DNA from: Chelativorans alearensis
Lineage (GTDB): Bacteria; Pseudomonadota; Alphaproteobacteria; Rhizobiales; Rhizobiaceae
Length of the DNA stretch: 54,370 bases
Assembly: GCF_010993735.1 (NCBI RefSeq)
Contig: NZ_WQNI01000023.1
Span: 1 to 54,370 of the forward strand
Direction of reading: 5' to 3'
Position numbers and translations under genes: made by a program. The notes under the pieces are model-generated. The model was not told where the DNA came from. It saw nothing but the letters and a program-made list of their open reading frames with translations, and did not search any database. Positions 15,241-23,610 of this stretch are shown here, piece by piece. Numbering within the stretch: position 1 is the stretch's first letter; every line of letters starts with the position of its first letter.

Positions 15241-17289
15241 ATGGACGATACCAACGATCTTTTTGCCGGGCTCACCTCGAACGCCGAACGCGTGAAGCAG
15301 CCGGAAGCGCCGGCGGCGGCGCAACGCAGGGCGCCGCGCGCGGCCGCGCCGCGGGACACCGGCGAAGGCTACAACGCGGCCGATATCGAGGTTCTGGAGG
15401 GGCTGGAGCCGGTGCGCAGGCGGCCGGGCATGTATATCGGCGGCACGGACGACAAGGCGCTGCATCACCTCTTCGCCGAGGTCATCGACAACTCCATGGA
15501 CGAGGCGGTGGCCGGCCACGCCACTTTCATCGAGGTGGAGGTGGGCGCCGACGGCTTCCTCACCGTCACCGATAACGGCCGCGGCATCCCCGTCGACCCG
15601 CATCCGAAGTTCAAGGACAAGTCGGCGCTCGAAGTCATCATGACGACGCTGCATGCCGGCGGCAAATTCGATTCCAAGGTCTACGAGACCTCGGGCGGCC
15701 TGCACGGCGTCGGCGTATCGGTGGTCAACGCGCTCTCCGAGACGCTGGAGGTGGAGGTGGCGCGAGGCCGCAAGCTTTATCGCCAGCGCTTTTCGCGCGG
15801 GGCACCGCTAGGCAAGCTGGAGGCGCTTGGAGAGGCGCCCAACCGGCGTGGCACACGCGTGCGCTTCAAGCCGGACGAGCAGATTTTCGGGGCCGGCGCG
15901 AAGTTCCAGCCCGCCCGTCTCTACCGCATGGCCCGCTCCAAGGCCTATCTCTTCGGCGGCGTGGAAATCCGCTGGGTCTGCGCCCCTTCCCTGCTGGGCG
16001 AGAAGGACGAGACACCGGAAAAGGCCAGCTTCCACTTCCCCGGCGGGCTCAAGGACTTTCTTGCCGCCTCGCTCGACGGCGAGTTCCAGGTCACGCGCGA
16101 AGCCTTTTCCGGACGCAGCGAGAAGCGGGGCGGGCATGGGGCGGTGGAATGGGCCGTCACCTGGTATGGGGGCGACGCCTTCCTGAACTCCTACTGCAAC
16201 ACCATTCCGACGCCCGAGGGCGGCACGCACGAACTGGGCTTCCGCTCCGCTCTCCTGAAGGGCCTGCGCGGCTATGCCGAGCTCACCGGCAACAAGCGCG
16301 CTTCGATCGTCACCGCCGAGGACGTGATGATCTCGGCCGCCGGCATGCTGTCGGTCTTCGTGCGCGAGCCGGAATTCGTCGGCCAGACCAAGGACAAGCT
16401 GGCCACGGCCGCCGCCATGCGCATGGTCGAGAACGCGGTGCGCGACCCCTTCGACCATTGGCTGGCCGACAACCCGCAGGAAGCCTCCAAGCTGCTCGAC
16501 TGGGTGATCGCGCGGGCCGACGAGCGCCTCAAGCGCCGGCAGGAGCGCGAGGTGAGCCGCAAGAGCGCGGTGCGCAAGCTGCGCCTGCCCGGCAAGCTCG
16601 CCGATTGCACGGTGGGCGCGGCAGCGGGCGCCGAGATCTTCATCGTCGAGGGCGATTCGGCCGGCGGGTCGGCCAAGCAGGCGCGCAACCGTGCCACCCA
16701 GGCCGTGCTGCCGCTGCGCGGCAAGATCCTGAACGTGGCCAGCGCCGGCCATGGCAAGCTTGCCGCCAACCAGCAGATTTCCGACCTCATCCAGGCGCTC
16801 GGCTGCGGCACGCGCTCGAAATACCGCGAGGACGACCTGCGCTACGAGCGCGTCATCATCATGACCGACGCGGACGTCGACGGCGCCCACATCGCCTCGC
16901 TTCTGATCACCTTCTTCTATCAGGAGATGCCCCAGCTCATCGAGGGGGGGCACCTGTTCCTGGCCGTGCCGCCGCTCTACAAGATCAGCCAGGGCGGCAA
17001 GACCATGTATGCACGCGACGACGCGCACAAGGAGGAGCTGCTGCGCGAAGAGTTCACCGGCCGCGGCAAGGTGGAGATCGGCCGCTTCAAGGGGCTGGGC
17101 GAGATGATGCCGAAGCAGCTCAAGGACACCACCATGGACCCCGCCTTGCGCATGCTGCTGCGCATCGACGTGCTGGACAGCGTGGAGGCGACGAAGATGG
17201 CCATCGACGCGCTGATGGGAACGAAGCCCGAGGCACGCTTCCGCTTTATCCAGGATAACGCGGAGTTCGTGGAAGAGCTGGATATTTAG
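15241..17289 (+). CDS. parE: DNA topoisomerase IV subunit B
   Basis: This is the ATPase subunit of the enzyme that decatenates daughter chromosomes. It has 682 residues. A GHKL ATPase domain follows a 45-residue low-complexity start: VRRRPGMYIGGTDDKALHHL, EVIDNSMDEAV, TDNGRGIPVD and GGLHGVGVSVVNALS. The TOPRIM region contains EGDSAGGSAKQARNR and MTDADVDGAHIASLL. Absence of the GyrB insertion and the FKGLGEMMPKQLKDTTMDP ending favour ParE over GyrB. ATG 15241 gives the expected length; longer in-frame starts overlap the antitoxin gene. Confidence 0.95.
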   Translation: MDDTNDLFAGLTSNAERVKQPEAPAAAQRRAPRAAAPRDTGEGYNAADIEVLEGLEPVRRRPGMYIGGTDDKALHHLFAEVIDNSMDEAVAGHATFIEVEVGADGFLTVTDNGRGIPVDPHPKFKDKSALEVIMTTLHAGGKFDSKVYETSGGLHGVGVSVVNALSETLEVEVARGRKLYRQRFSRGAPLGKLEALGEAPNRRGTRVRFKPDEQIFGAGAKFQPARLYRMARSKAYLFGGVEIRWVCAPSLLGEKDETPEKASFHFPGGLKDFLAASLDGEFQVTREAFSGRSEKRGGHGAVEWAVTWYGGDAFLNSYCNTIPTPEGGTHELGFRSALLKGLRGYAELTGNKRASIVTAEDVMISAAGMLSVFVREPEFVGQTKDKLATAAAMRMVENAVRDPFDHWLADNPQEASKLLDWVIARADERLKRRQEREVSRKSAVRKLRLPGKLADCTVGAAAGAEIFIVEGDSAGGSAKQARNRATQAVLPLRGKILNVASAGHGKLAANQQISDLIQALGCGTRSKYREDDLRYERVIIMTDADVDGAHIASLLITFFYQEMPQLIEGGHLFLAVPPLYKISQGGKTMYARDDAHKEELLREEFTGRGKVEIGRFKGLGEMMPKQLKDTTMDPALRMLLRIDVLDSVEATKMAIDALMGTKPEARFRFIQDNAEFVEELDI

Positions 17290-17308
17290 GGTTCTGTTTT
17301 CAGGCCTA

Positions 17309-17338
17309 AAACGGAAATGCGGGCACCCATTTCCGTTT
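17309..17338. terminator. Bidirectional terminator between parE and the DUF2336 gene
   Basis: AAACGGAAATG (17309-17319) and CATTTCCGTTT (17328-17338) form a perfect 11-base stem with an eight-base loop. It lies between two convergent genes, 20 bases past the parE stop and 16 bases past the DUF2336 stop. The A/T-rich stem bases help either strand. Confidence 0.65.
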
Positions 17339-17353
17339 GGCCGAACCGCAGTG

Positions 17354-18493
17354 CTACGCCGCGGCCAGCGCAAGCGCTTGCAGGCGGGCGTTTTCGCGCA
17401 GGACGTCGAGGTGGATGCGCTTCAGGAGGGTGGCAAGGGCGGTGCGGTCGGCTTCGGTTCCCGCCATCGACGTTTCCAGCGCCTTCAGCATGTGCCAGGA
17501 AACCTCCTGCGGCCCTGCCGTGCGCTTGCCGCCCGCCACCTCGCGCCAGATCTGCAGCGCCGTGAGGATCGGTGCGTGGGCGGCCGGCTTCAGGCCGGCG
17601 CCGGAAAGCAGAGCGGTAAGCGCGGTGCTGCGGGCGCGGGACAGGAGCGCCTGCACGCGGGGGCTGCTCTGGCCCGCCAGCGCGACCAGTGCGGCGCCGA
17701 AGAAATCCACCTTGCCGTGCGCCACCGTGCGCACCAGGAAGCCCGAGGTGAGGTCGCCGCGCAGGCGCAGATGTTCAACCAGGGCGGCGTGTTCGCGGGG
17801 TTCGGTGCGGTCGATGAGGGTGATCGAGGCGCGGATGCAGGCTTCGCGTGCCAGCTTTTCGGCGCGCGCGGCGCCCATCAGCGCCTGGACCAGGGGGGCG
17901 GCCGAGAGCGCCTCGCCCACCCGCACGACAAGCATATGCCGGCAATCGGGCGGCAGGCGCCGGTCGGCGGCAAGGGCGGCGCGCAGGGCCGCGCTGCCGC
18001 CGTGGCGCTCGATCATGCGGCGGAAGCTGACGGCGGCGATCTCCGCGCCGTCGTTCTCCACCAGCGCCGTGCAGGCCTCGGCCGTGCCGACCTCGGCGAG
18101 CGCGGCCGAAAGCGCCATGGAGACCTGCGGCCGGCAGGCCAGAAGACGCTGAATTTCAGCTTCGCCCGTCGCCGCGCGGTCGACGAGATCGCTATCGGAA
18201 AGAAGCGGCGAGCGCACGAGGATGGGAGCGGCGACCTCGGGCTGGTCGTCGGCAAGCGCGGCGACCACCTGGGCGGGCGCGTGGCGGCTCAGCGAAAGCG
18301 TTTCGGAAAGCGCCAGCCGCACCTTGGCCGACGGGTCGTCCAGAAGCAGTGTCAAGGCGGCCTCGGCCGCCATACGGTTGTCGAAGGAAAGGTCGTTCTG
18401 GATATAGGCGCGCGCCAGCGCGGCCGCCGCCTCCGCCCGCTCGGAGACCTTCGCCGTCTCGACCCATTTCAGGAAATGCCGGATTGTATTCAA
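17354..18493 (-). CDS. DUF2336 domain-containing protein
   Basis: This is a 379-residue, Ala- and Leu-rich, all-helical protein of the alphaproteobacterial DUF2336 family, whose function is unknown. Helical repeats resembling HEAT units are visible (LLLDDPSAKVRLALSETLSL, ALADDQPEVAAPILVRSPLL, LACRPQVSMALSAAL). No catalytic motif, signal peptide or membrane segment is seen. The start is TTG at 18493 because no ATG with a better ribosome site is available in frame. It is divergent from the MaoC gene and convergent with parE. Confidence 0.75.
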   Translation of the reverse strand: MNTIRHFLKWVETAKVSERAEAAAALARAYIQNDLSFDNRMAAEAALTLLLDDPSAKVRLALSETLSLSRHAPAQVVAALADDQPEVAAPILVRSPLLSDSDLVDRAATGEAEIQRLLACRPQVSMALSAALAEVGTAEACTALVENDGAEIAAVSFRRMIERHGGSAALRAALAADRRLPPDCRHMLVVRVGEALSAAPLVQALMGAARAEKLAREACIRASITLIDRTEPREHAALVEHLRLRGDLTSGFLVRTVAHGKVDFFGAALVALAGQSSPRVQALLSRARSTALTALLSGAGLKPAAHAPILTALQIWREVAGGKRTAGPQEVSWHMLKALETSMAGTEADRTALATLLKRIHLDVLRENARLQALALAAA

Positions 18494-18620
18494 CTGCCTG
18501 CCCCCGCCTGGAGATCAGGCTAGCGGCAATTCGTATAGGAATGGTTTACCATAATGCGCGCCTTGCCGGGCCGCGCGCCGGCGCCTATCAAAAGCATGTC
18601 GGAAGCCGGGAGAAGCAGAG

Positions 18621-19085
18621 ATGGCGGGACTTTATCTGGAAGATTTCACGCCCGGGCACATCTTCAGGCATACGCTGCGCAAGACGGTCACGGAGAGCGA
18701 CAACGTGCTCTTCTCCGTCATGACGCTGAACCCGCAGCCGCTGCACATCGACTTCGACTTCGCGGAGAAGACCGAGTGGGGGAAACCGCTCGTCAATTCG
18801 CTCTTCACGCTCGGGCTGATGATCGGCATTTCCGTACACGACACCACGCTCGGCACGACCATCGCCAATCTGGGGATGACGGAGACCACCTTCCCGCACC
18901 CCCTCTTCCACGGCGATACCGTGCGCGTGGAGACGGAGGTGAAAAGCGTGCGCGCATCGAAGTCGAAGAGCGACCGCGGCATCGTCGAATTCGAGCACCG
19001 CGCCTATAACCAGAACGACGTGCTGGTGGCCCGCTGCCTGCGCCAGGCGATGATCGTCAAGAGACCGGCGGAGGGCAGGTCCTGA
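18621..19085 (+). CDS. MaoC-family acyl-CoA hydratase
   Basis: This is a single hot-dog domain of 154 residues. The MaoC hydratase signature is visible as FSVMTLNPQPLHIDFDFAEKTEWGKPLVNSLFTL, with the catalytic Asp/His region around QPLHIDF, and FPHPLFHGDTVRVETEV. Such enzymes hydrate short enoyl-CoAs. Its stop codon overlaps the start of the CitE-type gene by one base (TGATG), so the pair is translationally coupled. Paired MaoC and CitE proteins act on mesaconyl-, itaconyl- or citramalyl-CoA in other bacteria; the exact substrate here is inference. Confidence 0.85.
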   Translation: MAGLYLEDFTPGHIFRHTLRKTVTESDNVLFSVMTLNPQPLHIDFDFAEKTEWGKPLVNSLFTLGLMIGISVHDTTLGTTIANLGMTETTFPHPLFHGDTVRVETEVKSVRASKSKSDRGIVEFEHRAYNQNDVLVARCLRQAMIVKRPAEGRS

Positions 19086-19960
19086 TGCGCTCGCTGCTGT
19101 TCGTTCCGGGCGATTCGGAAAGGAAGCTGGAAAAGGCGCTTTCGGTGGGCGCGGACGTGCTTATCCTCGATCTGGAGGATTCGGTGGCGCCGGGGCGCAA
19201 AGAGGCGGCGCGGCGGATAACGGCCGAATTCCTTGGCGCAAACGGGGACGCCCCTGCCCTCCTTTATGTGCGTGTGAACGCCCTGACGACGGGGCTGGCG
19301 GACGACGACCTTGCCGCCGTCATGCCGGCGCGGCCGGCCGGCATCATGCTGCCCAAGGCGGAGGGCGGGCAGGACGTGACGCGGCTTGCGGTGAAGCTGC
19401 GCGTTCACGAGGCGGAAAACGGCATCGAGGACGGAGCGACCGCCATCCTGCCCCTCGTCACGGAAACGGCTATGGCTGTCTTCGCGGCCGGCACCTATGC
19501 CGGCGCCAGCGCGCGCCTTTGCGGCCTCACCTGGGGGGCGGAGGATCTTTCGGCCGAGGTCGGCGCGCGAACGGCACGCGACGACGAGGGGCGCTTCACC
19601 GGTGTCTTCGCGCTCGCCCGCGCCACGGCGCTGCTCGGCGCGAGTGCGGCGGGCGTGCCCGCGGTCGACACGGTCTTCCCGAATTTCCGCGACGAGGCGG
19701 GGTTCACCCGGGAATGCCTTGAGGCAGAGCGCGACGGGTTTACCGCCAAGATGGCGATCCACCCGGCGCAGGTGCCGATCATCAACGAGGCTTTCACGCC
19801 GTCCAAGGAAGCGGTTGCGCAGGCGCGCCGGATCGTCGCCGCCCTGGAAGAGGCTGGCGAGGCGGGCGTCGTGAGCATCGACGGCGAGATGGTCGACCGG
19901 CCGCATCTCATCCGTGCCGAGCGCATCCTGGAGCGGGCGCGGCTGGCCGGGCGTGGCTGA
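19085..19960 (+). CDS. CoA ester lyase, HpcH/HpaI (CitE-like) family
   Basis: This is a TIM-barrel CoA lyase of 291 residues. Visible landmarks are SLLFVPGDSERKLEKALS, the acidic metal site LILDLEDSVAPG, MLPKAEGG, the glutamate at LPLVTETA, TWGAEDLSAEVGA and KMAIHPAQVPIINEAF. These match malyl-CoA or citramalyl-CoA lyases and the CitE-like stand-alone enzymes, not the citrate lyase complex, because no citD or citF is nearby. Coupled to the MaoC hydratase, it probably splits a hydroxyacyl-CoA to acetyl-CoA plus glyoxylate or pyruvate. Confidence 0.85.
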   Translation: MRSLLFVPGDSERKLEKALSVGADVLILDLEDSVAPGRKEAARRITAEFLGANGDAPALLYVRVNALTTGLADDDLAAVMPARPAGIMLPKAEGGQDVTRLAVKLRVHEAENGIEDGATAILPLVTETAMAVFAAGTYAGASARLCGLTWGAEDLSAEVGARTARDDEGRFTGVFALARATALLGASAAGVPAVDTVFPNFRDEAGFTRECLEAERDGFTAKMAIHPAQVPIINEAFTPSKEAVAQARRIVAALEEAGEAGVVSIDGEMVDRPHLIRAERILERARLAGRG

Positions 19961-20043
19961 CAGCTAAAAGTGGTGCGGGCGCCCCTGCCCGTCTTGTCAT
20001 CTCCTTATCGTGCGACTTCTGCTATCCTGCCGCCTCGCGCCGG

Positions 20044-20146
20044 CTACAGCGCCGTGCGTCCTTTAGGGCGCTGCAGAAGGACGCTGTAGGTTATTGATCG
20101 ACGCATCGTGCTTTCCGAAAATCGATGCCGACTTTCGGGCCGATGC
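20044..20146. repeat. Two palindromic repeat modules
   Basis: The first hairpin, 20044-20089, pairs CTACAGCG with CGCTGTAG and, inside, GTCCTT with AAGGAC. The second, 20103-20146, is a variant of the TCCGAAAA core repeat with arms GCATCG and CGATGC. They fill the gap between the lyase and the EEP gene and may serve as a terminator for the first. Confidence 0.7.
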
Positions 20147-20165
20147 TGGATGGCAGGAGGGCGGT

Positions 20166-21227
20166 ATGAACCTGAAACGGCTGAGCATCGGCACCTTCAA
20201 TCTCTACAACCTCAACGAACCGGGCCTGCCCATCTACACGGACGCCGATGGCTGGTCGGACGAGCAGTACGAGCGCAAGATCGACTGGACGCAGCGCACG
20301 CTCCGCCAGTTGCGGCCGGATGTCTTCGGGTTTCAGGAGCTTTGGCACGCGGGCTCGATCACCCGGGCGCTGGAGGCCGCGGGGCTGACCGACGACTACG
20401 ACCTCTTGGCGCCCGAAAATGCCGACGGCACCCGCATCGTCTGCGCGGCGATCGTCCGCAAGGGGCTTGTGGCGGGGGAAGCGGAGTGGATCGAGGCATT
20501 CCCCGAAAAGCTGGTCCTCAGAAGTTCGGGCGACGACCCGCAGACGCCGGCGATCGGCGTCAACATCGACAGCTTCTCGCGGCCTGTCCTGCACTTCCGC
20601 ATCAGCCCGCGCGAGGACCACGAGCCCGTGCATGTCTATGTCTGCCACCTGAAATCGAAGGCGCCGACGAAGGTGTTCCGCGAGGACTGGTTCAACGCCG
20701 ATCAGGAAACCTACAAGAAGCACCAGATAAACCTGGGGGCGGCGATCTCCACTATCCGGCGCACGGCGGAAGCCACGGCCCTGCGCTTCATGCTGACGGA
20801 GCAAATGAAGGGCACGCGCACGCCGGTGATCGTTCTGGGCGACATCAACGACGGGCAGCAGAGCAACACGGCGAACATCCTGACCGAGCAGCCGCGCTAT
20901 CTCGTCGGCGATTCCATGGGCGGCGGCGACGTCAGCCTCTACACCGCGCAGACGCTGCAGGAATACCGCAGCACGCGCGACGTCTATTACACCCACATCC
21001 ACCAGGAGATGATGGAGTCGCTCGACCATATCCTCGTCAGCGAGGAATTTTACGACAACAGCAGGCGGCGCCTGTGGATGTTCGACGGGATGACGGTCAA
21101 CAACGACCATCTTCATTTCGACGATCACAAGGAGAGCGGCACCAACGACCACGGCGTCGTCTGTGCCACGTTCAAGCACAGGCCGATCAAGGCCGAGGCG
21201 CGGGAGATCGCGGAGGACGTGGGCTGA
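20166..21227 (+). CDS. Endonuclease/exonuclease/phosphatase (EEP) family protein
   Basis: This 353-residue protein has the EEP metal-dependent phosphoesterase fold. Key segments are LSIGTFNLYNLN (Asn), DVFGFQELWH (catalytic Glu), VYVCHLKSKAPTK (His), VIVLGDINDGQQSNT (Asp-x-Asn), SLDHILVSEEFY (Asp) and the final TNDHGVVCATF (Asp-His). It lacks a signal peptide. The fold covers nucleases, sphingomyelinases and phosphatases, so the substrate is unknown. The start at ATG 20166 follows AGGAGGG within ten bases. Confidence 0.85.
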   Translation: MNLKRLSIGTFNLYNLNEPGLPIYTDADGWSDEQYERKIDWTQRTLRQLRPDVFGFQELWHAGSITRALEAAGLTDDYDLLAPENADGTRIVCAAIVRKGLVAGEAEWIEAFPEKLVLRSSGDDPQTPAIGVNIDSFSRPVLHFRISPREDHEPVHVYVCHLKSKAPTKVFREDWFNADQETYKKHQINLGAAISTIRRTAEATALRFMLTEQMKGTRTPVIVLGDINDGQQSNTANILTEQPRYLVGDSMGGGDVSLYTAQTLQEYRSTRDVYYTHIHQEMMESLDHILVSEEFYDNSRRRLWMFDGMTVNNDHLHFDDHKESGTNDHGVVCATFKHRPIKAEAREIAEDVG

Positions 21228-21275
21228 GGGTGTTCTGCTCGGAAGAAAGCGTCCGTTCCCAAAACGCGGAACGCT

Positions 21276-21884
21276 CTACCCCTCCTTCCAGCGCGGGCGG
21301 CGCATGGCGAAGGTTTCGGTCACGGCCGCGTAGTCCATGTAGCCGAGGCGGGCGAGGTTCTGGGCCTTGGTGACGTCGAAGAGGCCGTCGGTGAGCATGG
21401 CGTCGTCGATGTGAACGCCCACCACCTCGCCCGTGACCACGAACACGCCGGCGTGGTTTCCCTGAAGATCGTGCGGCTCCAGCACCTCCGTCACCTTGCA
21501 TTCGAGAACGGCCGGGGCCTCGGCGACGCGCGGACAGGATATAAACCGGCAGGGGGCGGGTGTGAGCCCGGCGAGCTCGAATTCATCGATGCCGGGAGGC
21601 GCGTCGATGGCGGTCTCGTTCATCTTCCCGGCCAGAGCGAGGCTCACCAGATTGACGGCGAACTCGCCCGTCTGGCGGGCGATCGAGGCGCTGTCCTTCT
21701 CGCCCTCGGAGGAGAACCAGACGAGGTGCGGGTTCGAGGAGAAGGCGTTGAAGAAGGAATAGGGCGCCAGGTTCGGCCCGCCGTCCGGCCGGCGGGTGGA
21801 AATCCAGCCGATGGGCCTCGGCGCAACGATGGCCTTGAAGGGATCGTGCGGCAGGCCGTGGCCGTTGCGCGGTTCGTAGAACAT
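21276..21884 (-). CDS. Flavin reductase-like domain protein (FMN-binding split barrel)
   Basis: This is a 202-residue FMN-binding protein of the DIM6/NTAB flavin reductase family. It begins MFYEPRNGHGLPHDPFKAIV. The pattern APRPIGWISTRRPDGGPNLA, YSFFNAFSSNPHLVWFSSEG and GEFAVNLVS marks the flavin site. It may supply reduced flavin or reduce a small ligand. ATG 21884 starts four bases after the nitroreductase stop, so the two are coupled. Confidence 0.82.
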   Translation of the reverse strand: MFYEPRNGHGLPHDPFKAIVAPRPIGWISTRRPDGGPNLAPYSFFNAFSSNPHLVWFSSEGEKDSASIARQTGEFAVNLVSLALAGKMNETAIDAPPGIDEFELAGLTPAPCRFISCPRVAEAPAVLECKVTEVLEPHDLQGNHAGVFVVTGEVVGVHIDDAMLTDGLFDVTKAQNLARLGYMDYAAVTETFAMRRPRWKEG

Positions 21885-21888
21885 GTCT

Positions 21889-22473
21889 TCAGCCTTCAAA
21901 GGGGCCTGCATAGTCGCCGACAAGGCCGGCAATGTCGGGGCGCGGCCGGTCCGGCGTGCCGCCGGGATGGCGGCCGATATGGACGAAACCCACAACGCGC
22001 TCATGGGGCCCGAGGCCAAGGATGCGGCGGCCGTCCTCGACGTTGGAATACCAGTTGGTGATCATGTTGGCGTGATAGCCGAGCGCGCCCGCCGCATGGA
22101 TGAGGTTCATGGCCGCCATGCCGCCGGACAGGAACATCTCCCACTCGGGGATCTTGGGGCTCTCCTTGGGGCTGGAGACGACGCCGATCACCAGCGGCGC
22201 GCGGGAAAAGCGTGTCAGCTCCTGCGTGCGCCGTGCCTCGTTCAGCGGTCCCTCGCGCGCCTCCGCCAGGTTTGCCAGCATCTGCCCTACCCTTTCGCGC
22301 GCCTCGCCACGATAGAGGATGAAGCGCCAGGGCGTGAGCATCCCGTGGTCGGGAACCCGCGTGGCGACCTTGAGCATTGTCTCCACCTCGCCGTCGGAGG
22401 GCGCCGGGCCGGTAAGCTCGTGAATGGGCGGGGAACGGCGGGCGAGCATGAAGTCGATGACCTGCTGGTTCAA
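21889..22473 (-). CDS. Nitroreductase family protein
   Basis: This is a 194-residue FMN-dependent NAD(P)H oxidoreductase. Family segments are LARRSPPIHELTGPAPSDGE, ATRVPDHGMLTPWRFILYRG, FLSGGMAAMNLIHAAGALGY and LGLGPHERVVGFVHIGR. The start is TTG at 22473, fixed by AAGGAG eight bases upstream; the ATG used by a longer frame lies in unrelated sequence. It is followed directly by the flavin-reductase-like gene, which suggests a shared redox job on an unidentified substrate. Confidence 0.85.
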   Translation of the reverse strand: MNQQVIDFMLARRSPPIHELTGPAPSDGEVETMLKVATRVPDHGMLTPWRFILYRGEARERVGQMLANLAEAREGPLNEARRTQELTRFSRAPLVIGVVSSPKESPKIPEWEMFLSGGMAAMNLIHAAGALGYHANMITNWYSNVEDGRRILGLGPHERVVGFVHIGRHPGGTPDRPRPDIAGLVGDYAGPFEG

Positions 22474-22571
22474 AAGTGAGGCTCCTTTTTGGGTGGGGAC
22501 GCGGCGGAAGCAGCGGGCACATTGGCACCGGAGCCTTGAAATTGCCACCGCGTTGGGCTTCAAAGCAAGTC

Positions 22572-23525
22572 ATGAGGTTTTTTGCCGGGCGATTCATCAC
22601 AATTGTTGCAGCATCCCTTGCCGGGACGGCGGCCGTCGCCCAGGACGGCGCGTTTCCCGTGGAGGATATTGAGGTGCCGGGCCTGAGCAAATATGCGGCG
22701 CCGCAACGGACAGAGCCGCTGGCGCTGGCCGAGACCGGAGAGGTGACCGTTTCGGCGCAATTGATGGAGGGGGCCGAGGACATCCCGCGCGGCCTCGTCT
22801 GGCGCGTGTTCTCGCCGGAGCCGGGACAGGACGGCACGCTGCCGCTGGTGGCGACCGCCCAGGGAGGGACGAGCACCTTCATGCTGCCGCCCGGCGGCTA
22901 TCTCGTGCACGCCGCCTACGGCCGCGCCGGCGCGACGAAGCGCATCACCGTCGGCGACCAGCCAAAAAGCGAGCGCCTGGTGCTCGACGCGGGCGGGTTG
23001 AAGCTCGACGCGGTGCTTTCCGGCGGGGTGCGCATTCCGCCCAAGAAGCTGCGCTTCTCCGTCTATGAGCACGAGCCGAACGCGACGGGCGAGCGCTCGC
23101 TCATCGTGCCCAATGTGCAGCCGAACGCCGTGGTGCGGCTCAACGCCGGCACCTATCACATCGTCTCCAACTACGGCGTCATCAACGCCGTCATCCGCGC
23201 CGACATCCGCGTGGAGGCGGGCGAACTGACGGAAGCGACGGTGGAGCACCGCGCAGCGCAGCTTACCATGAAGCTGGTGCGCGAGCCGGGCGGCGAGGCG
23301 ATCGCCGACACGGCGTGGTCCATCCTCTCGGAGACCGGCGAAATCATCGCCGAGACGGTCGGTGCCTTCGCCTCCATGGTGTTGGCGGAGGGCGAATATA
23401 CGATCGTGGCGAAAAACCGCGACCGCATCTACCAGCGCGATTTCACCGTGACGCCCGGCCGCAACCAGGATGTCGAGCTTTTGCCCGAAGACCTGGTGGA
23501 GCAGGTGAGCGAAATCACGGAATAG
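22572..23525 (+). CDS. Exported protein of unknown function, beta-sandwich repeats
   Basis: This 317-residue protein begins with a signal peptide (MRFFAGRFITIVAASLAGTA, cleavage probably after AVAQ). After a short linker come three or more similar beta-rich units of about 75 residues, each ending in a segment such as FMLPPGGYLVHAAYGRAGAT, VRLNAGTYHIVSNYG or MVLAEGEYTIVAKN. This looks like a string of small beta-sandwich domains of the carboxypeptidase-regulatory or PEGA kind. There is no catalytic motif. It is likely periplasmic. It starts 98 bases from the divergent nitroreductase gene. Confidence 0.7.
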   Translation: MRFFAGRFITIVAASLAGTAAVAQDGAFPVEDIEVPGLSKYAAPQRTEPLALAETGEVTVSAQLMEGAEDIPRGLVWRVFSPEPGQDGTLPLVATAQGGTSTFMLPPGGYLVHAAYGRAGATKRITVGDQPKSERLVLDAGGLKLDAVLSGGVRIPPKKLRFSVYEHEPNATGERSLIVPNVQPNAVVRLNAGTYHIVSNYGVINAVIRADIRVEAGELTEATVEHRAAQLTMKLVREPGGEAIADTAWSILSETGEIIAETVGAFASMVLAEGEYTIVAKNRDRIYQRDFTVTPGRNQDVELLPEDLVEQVSEITE

Positions 23526-23541
23526 GCCGCCACGCCAGACC

Positions 23542-23586
23542 GCATGATCTTATCCGAAAACCGGCATCCACTTTTCGGGATCATGC
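23542..23586. repeat. Palindromic repeat between convergent genes
   Basis: GCATGATC (23542-23549) and GATCATGC (23579-23586) are perfect inverted arms around the core ATCCGAAAACCGG then CCACTTTTCGG. It is the best-preserved copy of this repeat in the window and sits between two convergent genes, where it could end transcription from both. Confidence 0.8.
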
Positions 23587-23610
23587 TCTAATCGCGCAGC
23601 GGCCATCGGT

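Noticed and set aside
15808-17373. 521-codon minus-strand frame opposite parE
   Set aside because: Its composition is typical of an antisense shadow, and ParE motifs are complete on the plus strand.
21248-21275. Terminator hairpin between the EEP gene and the flavin-reductase gene (AGCGT...GGAACGCT)
   Set aside because: The stem needs a three-base bulge and has no T-run, so support is too weak to list.
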